Source: Bacilli bacterium
GTDB taxonomy: Bacteria; Bacillota_I; Bacilli_A; Izemoplasmatales; Hujiaoplasmataceae
DNA: 37,862 bases
Direction: 5' to 3'
Assembly (NCBI GenBank): GCA_016935815.1
Contig: JAFGQH010000041.1
Coordinates: forward strand, 1-37,862
A program made the translations under genes and the position numbers. Positions within the stretch are counted from its first letter, which is position 1. Every line of letters begins with the position of its first letter. Shown here in pieces: positions 1 to 7,574 of the stretch. Under the pieces are notes generated by a model, which was not told the origin of the DNA, did no database searches, and saw only the letters and a program-made list of their open reading frames with translations.

Positions 1-44
1 TCAAATATCCACTTATTTTCCCATTTTGAATGTTTTTTCTAATT

Positions 45-62
45 GTAACACATTTGTGTTAC
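45..62. repeat. Short inverted repeat, 8-bp arms
   Basis: GTAACACA, two bases, then TGTGTTAC. It lies downstream of the minus-strand gene at 187-516 and close to the window edge. On the plus strand it is followed by TTTTAC, so it could be a weak terminator of a gene outside the window, or an operator. Nothing in view decides between these. Confidence 0.4.
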
Positions 63-120
63 TTTTACAATATGATTCTATAAAAAGAAGAAGTGCATCT
101 ATTTTTTTTCAACTCCCTTT

Positions 121-158
121 GATAAAAAGAAAACAGGGTAAAATACATCCCCGTTTTC
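121..158 (-). terminator. Rho-independent terminator of the small gene at 187-516
   Basis: On the minus strand a stem pairs GAAAACGGGG with CCCTGTTTTC around an A/T-rich loop and is followed by TTTTTATC. It lies about 30 bases past the stop codon of the gene at 187-516. Confidence 0.7.
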
Positions 159-186
159 AGCTATATTCAATTGTCGTGTTCATTCG

Positions 187-516
187 TTAGTTGATTTGAT
201 GATTCAATTTCAATTGGTCGTATATTTCATCCCAATAGATTCCAAAGATCCTGTGATCTGCAAGTGCATCCATATAATCTTTCAATAGATTCACATCATG
301 TATTTCCATGATCACAGTTCCACCACTCATATCCGAGTAGAAATGAAATCCTGTTTCCTGGAATATCTTCGCAGGAAAAATGGAAGTGAATGGATTTCGT
401 AATCCAGTCTTCCGGTAAATCGTTTTGGCGCTTCCTGTGTTGACACAGTCCACAACCTCCAATACTCCTGTAAAATCATAGAGTCTCGCCGCAGCTCTTG
501 CAATCGTAGTATCCAT
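187..516 (-). CDS. Hypothetical small cytoplasmic protein
   Basis: A 109-residue protein with no signal peptide or membrane segment, which I do not recognise. It has a mixed alpha/beta look, with a hydrophobic stretch near residues 66-72 followed by an acidic helix. Support for a real gene is a strong Shine-Dalgarno (AAGGGGGAC, 7 bases before the ATG), a T-tailed terminator after the stop, and a TATAAT on the same strand at 585-590. It is transcribed alone, divergently from the MFS gene. The leader contains a stem-loop at 535-558 that repeats the ribosome-binding motif, so translation may be regulated. No function can be assigned. Confidence 0.65.
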   Translation of the reverse strand: MDTTIARAAARLYDFTGVLEVVDCVNTGSAKTIYRKTGLRNPFTSIFPAKIFQETGFHFYSDMSGGTVIMEIHDVNLLKDYMDALADHRIFGIYWDEIYDQLKLNHQIN

Positions 517-905
517 CGATGTTGTCCCCCTTGGTATTTTAGTGTCCCCTCTAAAATATTGCTACTGCTCTATTTTCTGACTTTATTATAATGAATCACA
601 ACATTCAAAAACAGCGCAGATATGTCCTATTTTTTTATTCATATTATAAAACAGCCAGATTTGGCGGTTAGAATAGGAGATATTTTTTTTATATTATGTG
701 TTTCATCGATTTTCTTTCTAACGATTGTGTCAATTGTGACAGATATGACTATAAAATCGTATGATTTCTCACTAGAAAGATCATTTTTGATAAACTCGAT
801 TGCAAAAGATGGGCATTTTTATGAATTCAATCGATTAATTGATATTATATTTCATCTGAATTATTGTATAATATTAGTAACAATGTCATTCAGGAGACAT
901 ACAAC
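517..905. other. Divergent intergenic region with a doubtful small ORF
   Basis: 389 bases between the small gene (minus) and the MFS gene (plus). It holds a minus-strand TATAAT at 585-590 (no good -35), the inverted repeat at 535-558, and a plus-strand TATAAT at 867-872 about 34 bases before the MFS start, also without a clear -35. A plus-strand ORF at 622-909 could encode 95 residues with one hydrophobic segment, but it lacks a Shine-Dalgarno, is very AT-rich and runs over the MFS start. I do not annotate it as a gene. Confidence 0.5.
535..558 (-). promoter_or_regulatory. Leader stem-loop with ribosome-binding-site-like loop
   Basis: Perfect 8-bp arms (TATTTTAG and CTAAAATA) enclose an 8-base loop, AGGGGACA on the minus strand. 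The genuine ribosome-binding site 10-15 bases further on contains almost the same string (GGGGGACA). The hairpin lies between the likely transcription start and the start codon of the gene at 187-516. It could be a protein-binding site or a translation control element; no known family is recognised. Confidence 0.4.
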
Positions 906-2147
906 ATGAACATCTTTACACAGTACAAAGGACTGTCTCGATCCGTCTATATCATTTTCATTGGACGGATGATCACAACCATGGGTGCTTTTATATGGCC
1001 GATGCTGACAATGATCATGTCAATTAAACTGGGATACGATGAAACCGATATCGCCATCATCTTCATGATTGTGACGATTCTATTTTTGCCTGCAACGATT
1101 TTAGCTGGCAAAATCGCCGATAAATTCAATAAGAAACTGATCATAGCTGTCTTTGATGTAATTTCAGTCTGCTTCTTTTTTGTAAATGCTTTTATCGAAC
1201 CTGGAAATCTGATGTTGATATTCTTTGTCATTGCTGGACTATTCGCCACGATGGAAGGACCGGCTTATGAAGCCTTGGTTATGGAAGCGACGCTTCCTAA
1301 AGAACGGACGAAAGTCTATTCTCTGACTTATTTAGGACATAATGTCGGCTTTATGATTGGCGCTGCATTATCTGGATTCCTGATTGCAAACCATTTAAGT
1401 CTCGCTTTCATTTTGGATGGTGTGACAACATTGACTTCTACTTTCCTGATCGTTTTATTGGTCAAAACATATCGTCCAGAAGAGATTGTGGAAATGGAAC
1501 GAAACGAATACGAAGAGAAAGCAGACGACACTCATAGTACTATAAAAGTATTGAAAACCAGAAAATCGATTATCGTTCAAATCGGTATCATGATGATTAC
1601 AGCTTTCATTTATGATCAATGGACCTTTGTTTTACCACTCAACATGGCAGACATCTTCGGCGATATCAGAGGTCCAGAAATCTATGGACTGGTCGCCAGC
1701 GCCAATGGTCTGGTAGTAATCCTATTTACACCGATATTGACTCTGGTCATGAAGAAAGTCTTCGAGTTGAAAAAAATCCTTCTTGGAACCATTCTGTACT
1801 CGTTATCCTTCCTACTTTTGATCAATGCGACAAATTGGCCGATCTTTTTCGTCTTCATCTTCTTGTTCACAATCGGCGAGATCGCAAACTCAACTGCCAT
1901 GGGTCCTTTCTACTCCAGAAGAATTCCTAGCAGCCATAGAGGCCGTGTCAACTCCTATATGAATATCGGGGCGATGATCGGGACAATTTTAGGAAAACTT
2001 CTCATCGGTTACTTGATTGAAAACTTCGGTTTCAATCAAGCCTACACTACAATCGGGGTATTCGGAGTCGTCGCAACAATCATCACATTATTCAATTTGC
2101 GACTCGATAAACGCACTTTTCCGAAGTTATATGAATCGACCGATTGA
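906..2147 (+). CDS. Major facilitator superfamily transporter
   Basis: A 413-residue multi-pass membrane protein (about 12 hydrophobic segments) with the MFS loop 2-3 signature GKIADKFNKK, so a secondary transporter in the cytoplasmic membrane. The family includes drug and metabolite exporters; the sequence does not show the substrate. I chose ATG 906 (MNIFTQYK), which has AGGAG nine bases upstream, over the in-frame ATG at 864, which overlaps the TATAAT at 867-872. A charged cytoplasmic loop sits between the two six-helix halves, as is usual. No terminator follows before the gene at 2192, so read-through into it is likely. Confidence 0.85.
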   Translation: MNIFTQYKGLSRSVYIIFIGRMITTMGAFIWPMLTMIMSIKLGYDETDIAIIFMIVTILFLPATILAGKIADKFNKKLIIAVFDVISVCFFFVNAFIEPGNLMLIFFVIAGLFATMEGPAYEALVMEATLPKERTKVYSLTYLGHNVGFMIGAALSGFLIANHLSLAFILDGVTTLTSTFLIVLLVKTYRPEEIVEMERNEYEEKADDTHSTIKVLKTRKSIIVQIGIMMITAFIYDQWTFVLPLNMADIFGDIRGPEIYGLVASANGLVVILFTPILTLVMKKVFELKKILLGTILYSLSFLLLINATNWPIFFVFIFLFTIGEIANSTAMGPFYSRRIPSSHRGRVNSYMNIGAMIGTILGKLLIGYLIENFGFNQAYTTIGVFGVVATIITLFNLRLDKRTFPKLYESTD

Positions 2148-2171
2148 AACTAATCGAACATTTGATATAAT
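2144..2171 (+). promoter_or_regulatory. Promoter for the gene at 2192
   Basis: TTGAAA at 2144-2149, a 16-base spacer and TATAAT at 2166-2171. The -35 overlaps the stop codon of the MFS gene. Confidence 0.65.
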
Positions 2172-2191
2172 ATTTCTTAGGGGGAACGCCT

Positions 2192-3793
2192 ATGGACAGT
2201 TGGTTTGAAGAATTATTCGAGATCGTCAAGAAACAAACGGAAACCATCAAGATGGATCGGCTTTTGCCAAAAGTCTATTTGGAATTCGATGTTTTGGTTC
2301 GCAAAAACAATCTTGGCGAACTTAGAAATATACATCGCTTCCTAAAAGAGGAGCATCCGATCCATACCGAGGATTCGGAATATAACATCAAAAAGGAACA
2401 AGAATGTCTTAAGGAAGTGTTGTACCGAACGGTATTGCTGGATGACTATTCCACTCTAGACGAAGATCTCGATGAGATCCTGGAGTCGGGAGACGGAAAT
2501 CTTATGGAAGAATTCCTCGCTCAGTGGCAGGACATGCACGTTATCTACGATTATGTGCTTGCTTACTTTGAATCTGGTATGTCCGGTAAGGCCAAAGACC
2601 CGGAACCAGAACCAATCATTGAATCCGAAGAACACATGTCCTTACAAGATTTGTTGAAGGAATTGGATGAAGAACCAGAAGCCACTCCTGAACCTGAGGA
2701 GATAATCCAACCATCTCAAGAAGTTCCTTTGGAAGAACCAAAACCTAAAAAAGCCAAAAAACCAAAACCAACCGAACCAAAAGATACCACATTTGAAGAA
2801 GATTTCCTATCAACTGGTGAAACCGTAAAAGAACCGATTCCAGTACCAAAACAAGAGCCAGAGCCCGTTAAGAAATCACTTTTCAAGAAAATCGTTGAAC
2901 CGAAACCAGAACCAATCGAATCACAAGAATCTCCAATCGATACCGACTTCTTCGATTTCTTCGATATGGTGATGAAATCATACCCAAATACCATAAGCAA
3001 AGAGAAACTTCAAGAATTGCCAGACCCAAAACCGACTTTCATCCGTTTGTTCTTGGAACACATCGATTCCGAAGAACATTCTGCAGCGTTCTTTCATGAA
3101 CTGATCGCTTTCTTTGACAAACTGGGATACTCCGATATGGCAGATTTCATTACAGATCATTCTAAAATGCTGGAGAAATGCGCAACCGTCAATATCGGAT
3201 TGCTCCACAATGAGCATACCGATCAAATCAAGCAACTCTTGGATTCCATGCGTACCACATTATCTAAAAACCTTGTAAATACCAAACTAGAGATTACCTT
3301 ATCTTTCTTCATCCAATCCCTGGGGGAAGAAGACAAGATCACCAGATCAATACGGCAATTGTCAGAAAAGATTTCTGTCAACGCACCATATCAGATTGAA
3401 ACCCATGAAGCAACAGGAGCGATTGAGTTTTTCTTGAATCACATCCTCTTGAAACCAGGAAGAGATTTCAAGGCAGATAAACTCCCTCAACTCTATTGGT
3501 CGATCATCTTAGCCGCATCTCTTGGCATCTATGTCATTCGTAGAAATGCATCCGATTATCAGACCCTGATCGATTACATCCAAGTTGCCGGAATCCATTT
3601 ATACAACCTACTCGAGGTGGAATCTTTGAAAGAGACCACTCGTCAATTGGCTTTGCATTATATCCGAACAATGCATAAGTGCGCATTATCCGGTCCACAT
3701 TACGCAAGTTGGTGGACAAGACAGGTCGATGATCTGCTCGATGCCAAACTCAGTGCCATCTCCAAATTCAATGAGATTGACGCAGTATCATAA
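2192..3793 (+). CDS. Hypothetical protein, two helical regions joined by a Glu/Pro/Lys-rich linker
   Basis: A 533-residue soluble protein with no signal peptide or membrane helix. Residues 1-130 and about 250-530 look mostly alpha-helical. Between them lies a roughly 120-residue low-complexity segment dominated by E, P and K, with recurrent EPEP, KPKP and PEPI strings, probably disordered. No catalytic motif or known domain is visible. Its start is well supported by AGGGGG and an ATG seven bases later, and it has its own promoter and terminator. The build resembles scaffold or adaptor proteins, but that is only an architectural impression. It follows the MFS gene after 44 bases and may be partly co-transcribed with it. 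Confidence 0.75.
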   Translation: MDSWFEELFEIVKKQTETIKMDRLLPKVYLEFDVLVRKNNLGELRNIHRFLKEEHPIHTEDSEYNIKKEQECLKEVLYRTVLLDDYSTLDEDLDEILESGDGNLMEEFLAQWQDMHVIYDYVLAYFESGMSGKAKDPEPEPIIESEEHMSLQDLLKELDEEPEATPEPEEIIQPSQEVPLEEPKPKKAKKPKPTEPKDTTFEEDFLSTGETVKEPIPVPKQEPEPVKKSLFKKIVEPKPEPIESQESPIDTDFFDFFDMVMKSYPNTISKEKLQELPDPKPTFIRLFLEHIDSEEHSAAFFHELIAFFDKLGYSDMADFITDHSKMLEKCATVNIGLLHNEHTDQIKQLLDSMRTTLSKNLVNTKLEITLSFFIQSLGEEDKITRSIRQLSEKISVNAPYQIETHEATGAIEFFLNHILLKPGRDFKADKLPQLYWSIILAASLGIYVIRRNASDYQTLIDYIQVAGIHLYNLLEVESLKETTRQLALHYIRTMHKCALSGPHYASWWTRQVDDLLDAKLSAISKFNEIDAVS

Positions 3794-3798
3794 AAACA

Positions 3799-3850
3799 GG
3801 ATGAGCCAAATCGGTTCATCCTTTTCTTTTCTTTTCTTTTCTTTTCTTTT
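3799..3850 (+). terminator. Terminator with a repetitive T-rich tail
   Basis: Stem GGATGAGCC/GGTTCATCC (3799-3821, one G-T pair) with a 5-base loop, followed by the (CTTTT)6 tract. It ends transcription of the gene at 2192. Confidence 0.8.
3821..3850 (+). repeat. Pentanucleotide microsatellite (CTTTT)6
   Basis: Six perfect head-to-tail copies of CTTTT directly after the terminator stem. Slippage here would change the length of the U-rich tail. Confidence 0.9.
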
Positions 3851-3899
3851 TATTTAGTGTCCACTATATGGGGTTCACTATAAATCGCCTGTGTCTGTT

Positions 3900-5807
3900 T
3901 TATATTGTGACTGAATATACAATGGAATAGAGTTCGGACGTTATCGTCATTCCCCAGTACTCATAGGTAACATAAACGGTCAACGTCAGATCTTGAGATT
4001 CCGTTGAGGTGTATTGATATTGATACAATTCCACATCGGAACTCTTTGTGTCGATCACTGTATCAGTTCCATAAAGAGAAAGTTCAAAGTCCAAACGGAT
4101 GAATTCAGCATCTTCTACCATGTGATATGGTACAAATGTAATATCGATTACTTCTGCACCAAGTTGAGTCTGGTCATCAAATGTGTAATTGGAATTCATC
4201 ATATAGTAATGACTGACATAATCAATCATATCGTCAACATCATAGGATGAGCCAAAGTAGTGATCTGGAGAAATTCCGTCTTCAATCATATCTTGATTCT
4301 CATCCAACATCGCCATATAACTGGAGTAAGAAATGATCATATTATTTGGTAAAACCATATAATTGACCGCACAAGCACCACCGGAGGTCGATTGACCGAT
4401 GACAGTGGCAAGCCCGTTGTCTTTTACCATCGAGGTAAAGAGGTTGGCTGCGCTGTATGTCATATTGGTTGTAAAGAGATAGAAATCATTCTCCACAGCT
4501 CTTTGTTCTGACGCTTGCAATCCTTGGGTATAGATTTCATTGGTCTTTGTGATCAGATAATTGAAATCCACTGGATCATTGGTCATGAAAGTCAGAAGTT
4601 CCAGAACGCTGACGAGGGATCCTCCCGGATTACAAGCAAGATCGATATAGATTGGTTTATCGACATCCAAATCCACGAGATTCGTTTCCAGATATCCCAA
4701 AGTATCCAATGTGAATTCATTGAGTTCTAAGATATAATACGTGTCATATTCCGTAAAAACAAACTCTTCTGTTCGTTCATAACAGGTATCGCTTAGATAC
4801 ACATCATAGAAATTCATCCATTTCGATCCGTCTGCCGGCGGAGTAAAATCTGCGAAATACGAATCATATCCGAGTTCAACAACAGACGTATGCAAATCAT
4901 CGAGTCCATAGATGAATTCAACAATGATCTCATCCAAACGGGACAAACTGTTCGCTTCAAACAATCCCGCATCCGTCAACATATCTTTATAACTAACAAC
5001 GTCCTTGTATTCTTTTAATCCATAGAAGTTGTCCATGAACAACGCCATGAAATTGGCGGTGTTTTGAATCAGATTGTCTACGACTCCCGGAGCCTCGTCT
5101 TGCGGATCCACGACCATGGTATCCAAACTATTGAAGTAATCAGTGATATACAAGGTGTCCGCATTCTGATACACATTCAAATAATCTCCGGTGAAGAACA
5201 GATTCGCTAAATAAAGCGGGAAGAAAAAGACTCCGTCTTCTTCAACAATAGGAATATCATATTCCTCTAGATGGATGGTCAAAGACAAATCTTCATCGCC
5301 TGAATAATCCGCGCTGACGACATCAAGACCGGAATCATGAGCGATATCGGCTCCCGTGTTGAATTCGCTCAGGAAATTCGCATCAGAAAGATAAATCGAC
5401 TGATTGTCCGCATCAATTTCTAAAAGGTACTCGTAATTTCCGAAGAGAGTACCACTGTAATTGACATTATAGGTCAATTGGAAGGTATCGCGAATCTTAA
5501 CTTCATAGAATAATAGCCCTTCATGCATCACATACAAGAATTCTTCGATATCGACATAAGGAATATCGACATTTCCTGTATAAGAGAATGTATTTAATGA
5601 AGCAATCGTGAAATCAAAATCTTCTGCATCATCGATGATTGTCAAAACGCCATCGTTTTGAACCTCTCCGGTTGTATCATTTGTAATTGGTTCATAGGTG
5701 ATTTGACAAATATCCAAACTAGGATCCATATTACACATAATTGTGCTGTTACAACCAGTCATGAACAATACCAAGACCAGTCCAACCAATATCAATAATT
5801 TTTTCAT
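3900..5807 (-). CDS. S41-family (C-terminal processing-like) protease, lipoprotein
   Basis: A 635-residue secreted lipoprotein. The signal peptide MKKLLILVG... ends in the lipobox MTGC, so it is anchored on the outer face of the membrane. The N-terminal half has beta-rich repeats resembling a copper-amine-oxidase-type stalk domain, which is a weak resemblance. The C-terminal third matches the S41 peptidase fold: a DLACNPGG segment (about residues 389-396) corresponds to the family D-x-R-x-N-x-G-G strand, and the MTYSAANLF segment carries the presumed nucleophile Ser452, followed by GQSTSGG. A Lys-type general base is not obvious, so it may use another dyad or triad. ATG 5807 was preferred because GGAGG lies five bases upstream. 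It is transcribed alone. Confidence 0.8.
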   Translation of the reverse strand: MKKLLILVGLVLVLFMTGCNSTIMCNMDPSLDICQITYEPITNDTTGEVQNDGVLTIIDDAEDFDFTIASLNTFSYTGNVDIPYVDIEEFLYVMHEGLLFYEVKIRDTFQLTYNVNYSGTLFGNYEYLLEIDADNQSIYLSDANFLSEFNTGADIAHDSGLDVVSADYSGDEDLSLTIHLEEYDIPIVEEDGVFFFPLYLANLFFTGDYLNVYQNADTLYITDYFNSLDTMVVDPQDEAPGVVDNLIQNTANFMALFMDNFYGLKEYKDVVSYKDMLTDAGLFEANSLSRLDEIIVEFIYGLDDLHTSVVELGYDSYFADFTPPADGSKWMNFYDVYLSDTCYERTEEFVFTEYDTYYILELNEFTLDTLGYLETNLVDLDVDKPIYIDLACNPGGSLVSVLELLTFMTNDPVDFNYLITKTNEIYTQGLQASEQRAVENDFYLFTTNMTYSAANLFTSMVKDNGLATVIGQSTSGGACAVNYMVLPNNMIISYSSYMAMLDENQDMIEDGISPDHYFGSSYDVDDMIDYVSHYYMMNSNYTFDDQTQLGAEVIDITFVPYHMVEDAEFIRLDFELSLYGTDTVIDTKSSDVELYQYQYTSTESQDLTLTVYVTYEYWGMTITSELYSIVYSVTI

Positions 5808-5861
5808 ATATCCTCCGCGCATTCGTTCATAAATGAGTATTTATAATATCAAATATATGGT

Positions 5862-5890
5862 ATCATACTTTTTGACAGATATCTATACAA
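5862..5890 (-). promoter_or_regulatory. Promoter of the S41 gene
   Basis: Minus-strand TTGTAT, 17-base spacer, TATGAT. The -10 overlaps TATGATACCATA, which contains the same 7-base half-site (TGATACC) as the operator of the neighbouring toxin-antitoxin genes. Confidence 0.55.
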
Positions 5891-5916
5891 TAAAAATATT
5901 ATTCCATCAAACCGAT

Positions 5917-5950
5917 TAAAAAAAACCGAACCATTTAAAGTGGTTCGGTT
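5917..5950 (-). terminator. Terminator of the toxin-antitoxin operon
   Basis: Minus-strand stem AACCGAACCA/TGGTTCGGTT with a 7-base loop and a run of T, just after the antitoxin stop codon. Confidence 0.85.
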
Positions 5951-5968
5951 CGACTTTGCTAAAAGATA

Positions 5969-6982
5969 TCAACAGTGTAGTGTTTTCGAAAATTCATAAT
6001 TGATTAAATGCTTATCTTGTGTATTTAGATATGCATCTTCTTCATGCATCATCGCAACAATTTCACTTCGATTCAAATCTCCAAATAACGAGATAACAAA
6101 ATCAATCGTTTCAATCTCAGCTTTTGTAAGCATTGTATTTTTAGGTAAATCAGATCCAAGAAAGCGAACTGCAATTCGGTCATCAAAAATCTCATCTTCT
6201 CTAAAAATTCCTTCCAAAAGGATTATTTTGTCATAAGCTTTTGGCAAGGCCCCCATTGAAGCCTTAAAGTAACATAATCCTGTTATTCCAACTTTGTTTT
6301 CCCGATAATATAGAAAATCGGAATACCATAGTAATTTCATCAACTTAACCACGTATAAATTCTCAATCTTCGATCCGAAGTAATTGATCATGTCTATGAT
6401 TTTGTTTAGATTTAACGGAACATTTCCATGAAAATTACCATTTCCATATCCTTCATATTGTGCAAAAATTGACTGAATCAAGTACTGATTACCAGATTTA
6501 GCCATAATCTGACTGGTTTGTTTCATTATTTTGTGAAAGGATCTTTTTGATAATTCTTGCTTCTTTTCTAAGAGCAACTGATGAAAAAACATCGGATTAT
6601 CTCTTACCTCTCTTAAAACGTTGTCATATGCTTTATCTTGTATTTGATGATTTTCATATCTTGTAACTGTTAGTTCGCCTAACCCTAAAATACGAGCAAA
6701 ATCCTTCTGGCTTGCATCATACTGATTTCTGATATCAAGAATTTCATTTGACGTCAAAAGCCCTACCTTTTGCCGATAGGCATTTTTCATTCTTAAATCA
6801 TTTGCTTTGATCTGTTCTTCGGAAATAATATATTCATCTGCATTCTTACAATATTCCTTCGCAGCAATATAGTGAATTGTCTCACCTTTGAATGTTGTTT
6901 CTTCTACATTATGAATCTCTTCCAATTCATGTTCTTCCATGCATAAAAGACACAGTTTAGCGTTATGATCATTGGCCCCCAT
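5969..6982 (-). CDS. Antitoxin: MqsA-like zinc finger and HTH fused to a Panacea (DUF4065) domain
   Basis: A 337-residue protein in three parts. Residues 1-60 resemble the MqsA zinc finger, with CLLC (C11, C14) and a second knuckle reduced to C45 (YCKNAD; the fourth Cys is missing). Residues about 77-125 are an MqsA/Xre-type helix-turn-helix (SQKDFARILG...TVTRYE). Residues about 191-310 are a Panacea/DUF4065 domain (VVKLMKLLWYSDFLYY, then ITGLCYFKASMGALPK). Panacea is known as a domain that neutralises many unrelated toxins. The gene follows the toxin after a short gap and the HTH probably represses the shared promoter. I chose ATG 6982, with AAAAGGAG eight bases upstream, over the in-frame GTG at 6991. 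Confidence 0.85.
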   Translation of the reverse strand: MGANDHNAKLCLLCMEEHELEEIHNVEETTFKGETIHYIAAKEYCKNADEYIISEEQIKANDLRMKNAYRQKVGLLTSNEILDIRNQYDASQKDFARILGLGELTVTRYENHQIQDKAYDNVLREVRDNPMFFHQLLLEKKQELSKRSFHKIMKQTSQIMAKSGNQYLIQSIFAQYEGYGNGNFHGNVPLNLNKIIDMINYFGSKIENLYVVKLMKLLWYSDFLYYRENKVGITGLCYFKASMGALPKAYDKIILLEGIFREDEIFDDRIAVRFLGSDLPKNTMLTKAEIETIDFVISLFGDLNRSEIVAMMHEEDAYLNTQDKHLINYEFSKTLHC

Positions 6983-7005
6983 GATACACACTCCTTTTCT
7001 GATTG

Positions 7006-7428
7006 TTACAAATATGGAAAGTTGCTATCTTCCAACGGTTCAGAAGAATAATGAAATGACATGACAAACACTTTTTCTCCGTGAATTGTCAACAATTCAA
7101 CACGAATCTTGATATAGACGTAATCATCATATTTCATCGCAAATACATGCAGAAGCGATTTCTTTGGAAATCGAAGATCCTTAACAGAATATAAGTAGTG
7201 TGTAGGCTTTAGAGATTTGAGTTCTCTTTTTAAAGCAATCACTGGATCTTCGTCCGGAAAGAGATTGGCAACCGTGTATTGATTTGTATATCGAATATCT
7301 CTGTTATAATCTACGACACGATTTTCTTGGAATTGAATTTCCACTCTCTCATGTGCCAATGCATATTGTAATTTTGCGACAATCGCGACCACGTTTTGTT
7401 CATCCAAAACTGATTTTGATTCACTCAC
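7006..7428 (-). CDS. Probable MqsR-like toxin of a type II toxin-antitoxin module
   Basis: A 140-residue protein. The C-terminal strand pattern YVYIKIRVEL...KVFVMSFHYS resembles the end of MqsR-type mRNA interferases (VYLKITVI...VLIVSFKEK in E. coli MqsR), and the partner gene carries an MqsA-like zinc finger and HTH plus a Panacea domain. The likely activity is ribosome-independent RNA cleavage; that is inferred from context and weak similarity, and another toxin fold is possible. It is larger than classical MqsR (about 98 residues). I chose GTG 7428 with GAGGTGG six bases upstream. The in-frame TTG at 7452 has no good ribosome-binding site. The order toxin-then-antitoxin matches mqsRA. Confidence 0.65.
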   Translation of the reverse strand: MSESKSVLDEQNVVAIVAKLQYALAHERVEIQFQENRVVDYNRDIRYTNQYTVANLFPDEDPVIALKRELKSLKPTHYLYSVKDLRFPKKSLLHVFAMKYDDYVYIKIRVELLTIHGEKVFVMSFHYSSEPLEDSNFPYL

Positions 7429-7464
7429 ATTATACCACCTCAAACAGTTCAAGTCAAATATAAT

Positions 7465-7480
7465 GGTATCATTTGATACC
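7465..7480. promoter_or_regulatory. Palindromic operator of the toxin-antitoxin operon
   Basis: GGTATCATTTGATACC: perfect 7-bp arms around TT, located just downstream of the predicted transcription start. This is the classic position for autorepression by the antitoxin HTH. The binding itself is inferred. Confidence 0.7.
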
Positions 7481-7489
7481 GTTTTCTAT

Positions 7490-7518
7490 AGTATATCACA
7501 TAAATGAATCAATGTAAA
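7490..7518 (-). promoter_or_regulatory. Promoter of the toxin-antitoxin operon
   Basis: Minus-strand TTTACA (7513-7518), exactly 17 bases, then TATACT (7490-7495). The predicted start lies near 7483, at the edge of the palindromic operator. Confidence 0.7.
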
Positions 7519-7530
7519 TGAATAATAATT

Positions 7531-7566
7531 AAAAAAGGATAACCCATTTGTTATATGGATCATCCT
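7531..7566 (-). terminator. Terminator of the HPr-kinase-like gene
   Basis: Minus-strand imperfect stem AGGATGATCCAT / ATGGGTTATCCT with a 7-base loop and a TTTTTT tail, ten bases past the stop codon. Confidence 0.8.
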
Positions 7567-7574
7567 AAGTATTC

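Noticed and set aside
622-909. 95-residue plus-strand ORF with one hydrophobic segment
   Set aside because: No ribosome-binding site, very AT-rich, overlaps the promoter and start of the MFS gene; no independent support.
7405-7452. Alternative TTG start of the toxin gene and a TTGACT-17-TATAAT promoter-like string at its 5' end
   Set aside because: The TATAAT directly abuts the GTG that has a good ribosome-binding site, so it would give an essentially leaderless transcript; the promoter at 7490-7518 with the adjacent operator fits better.
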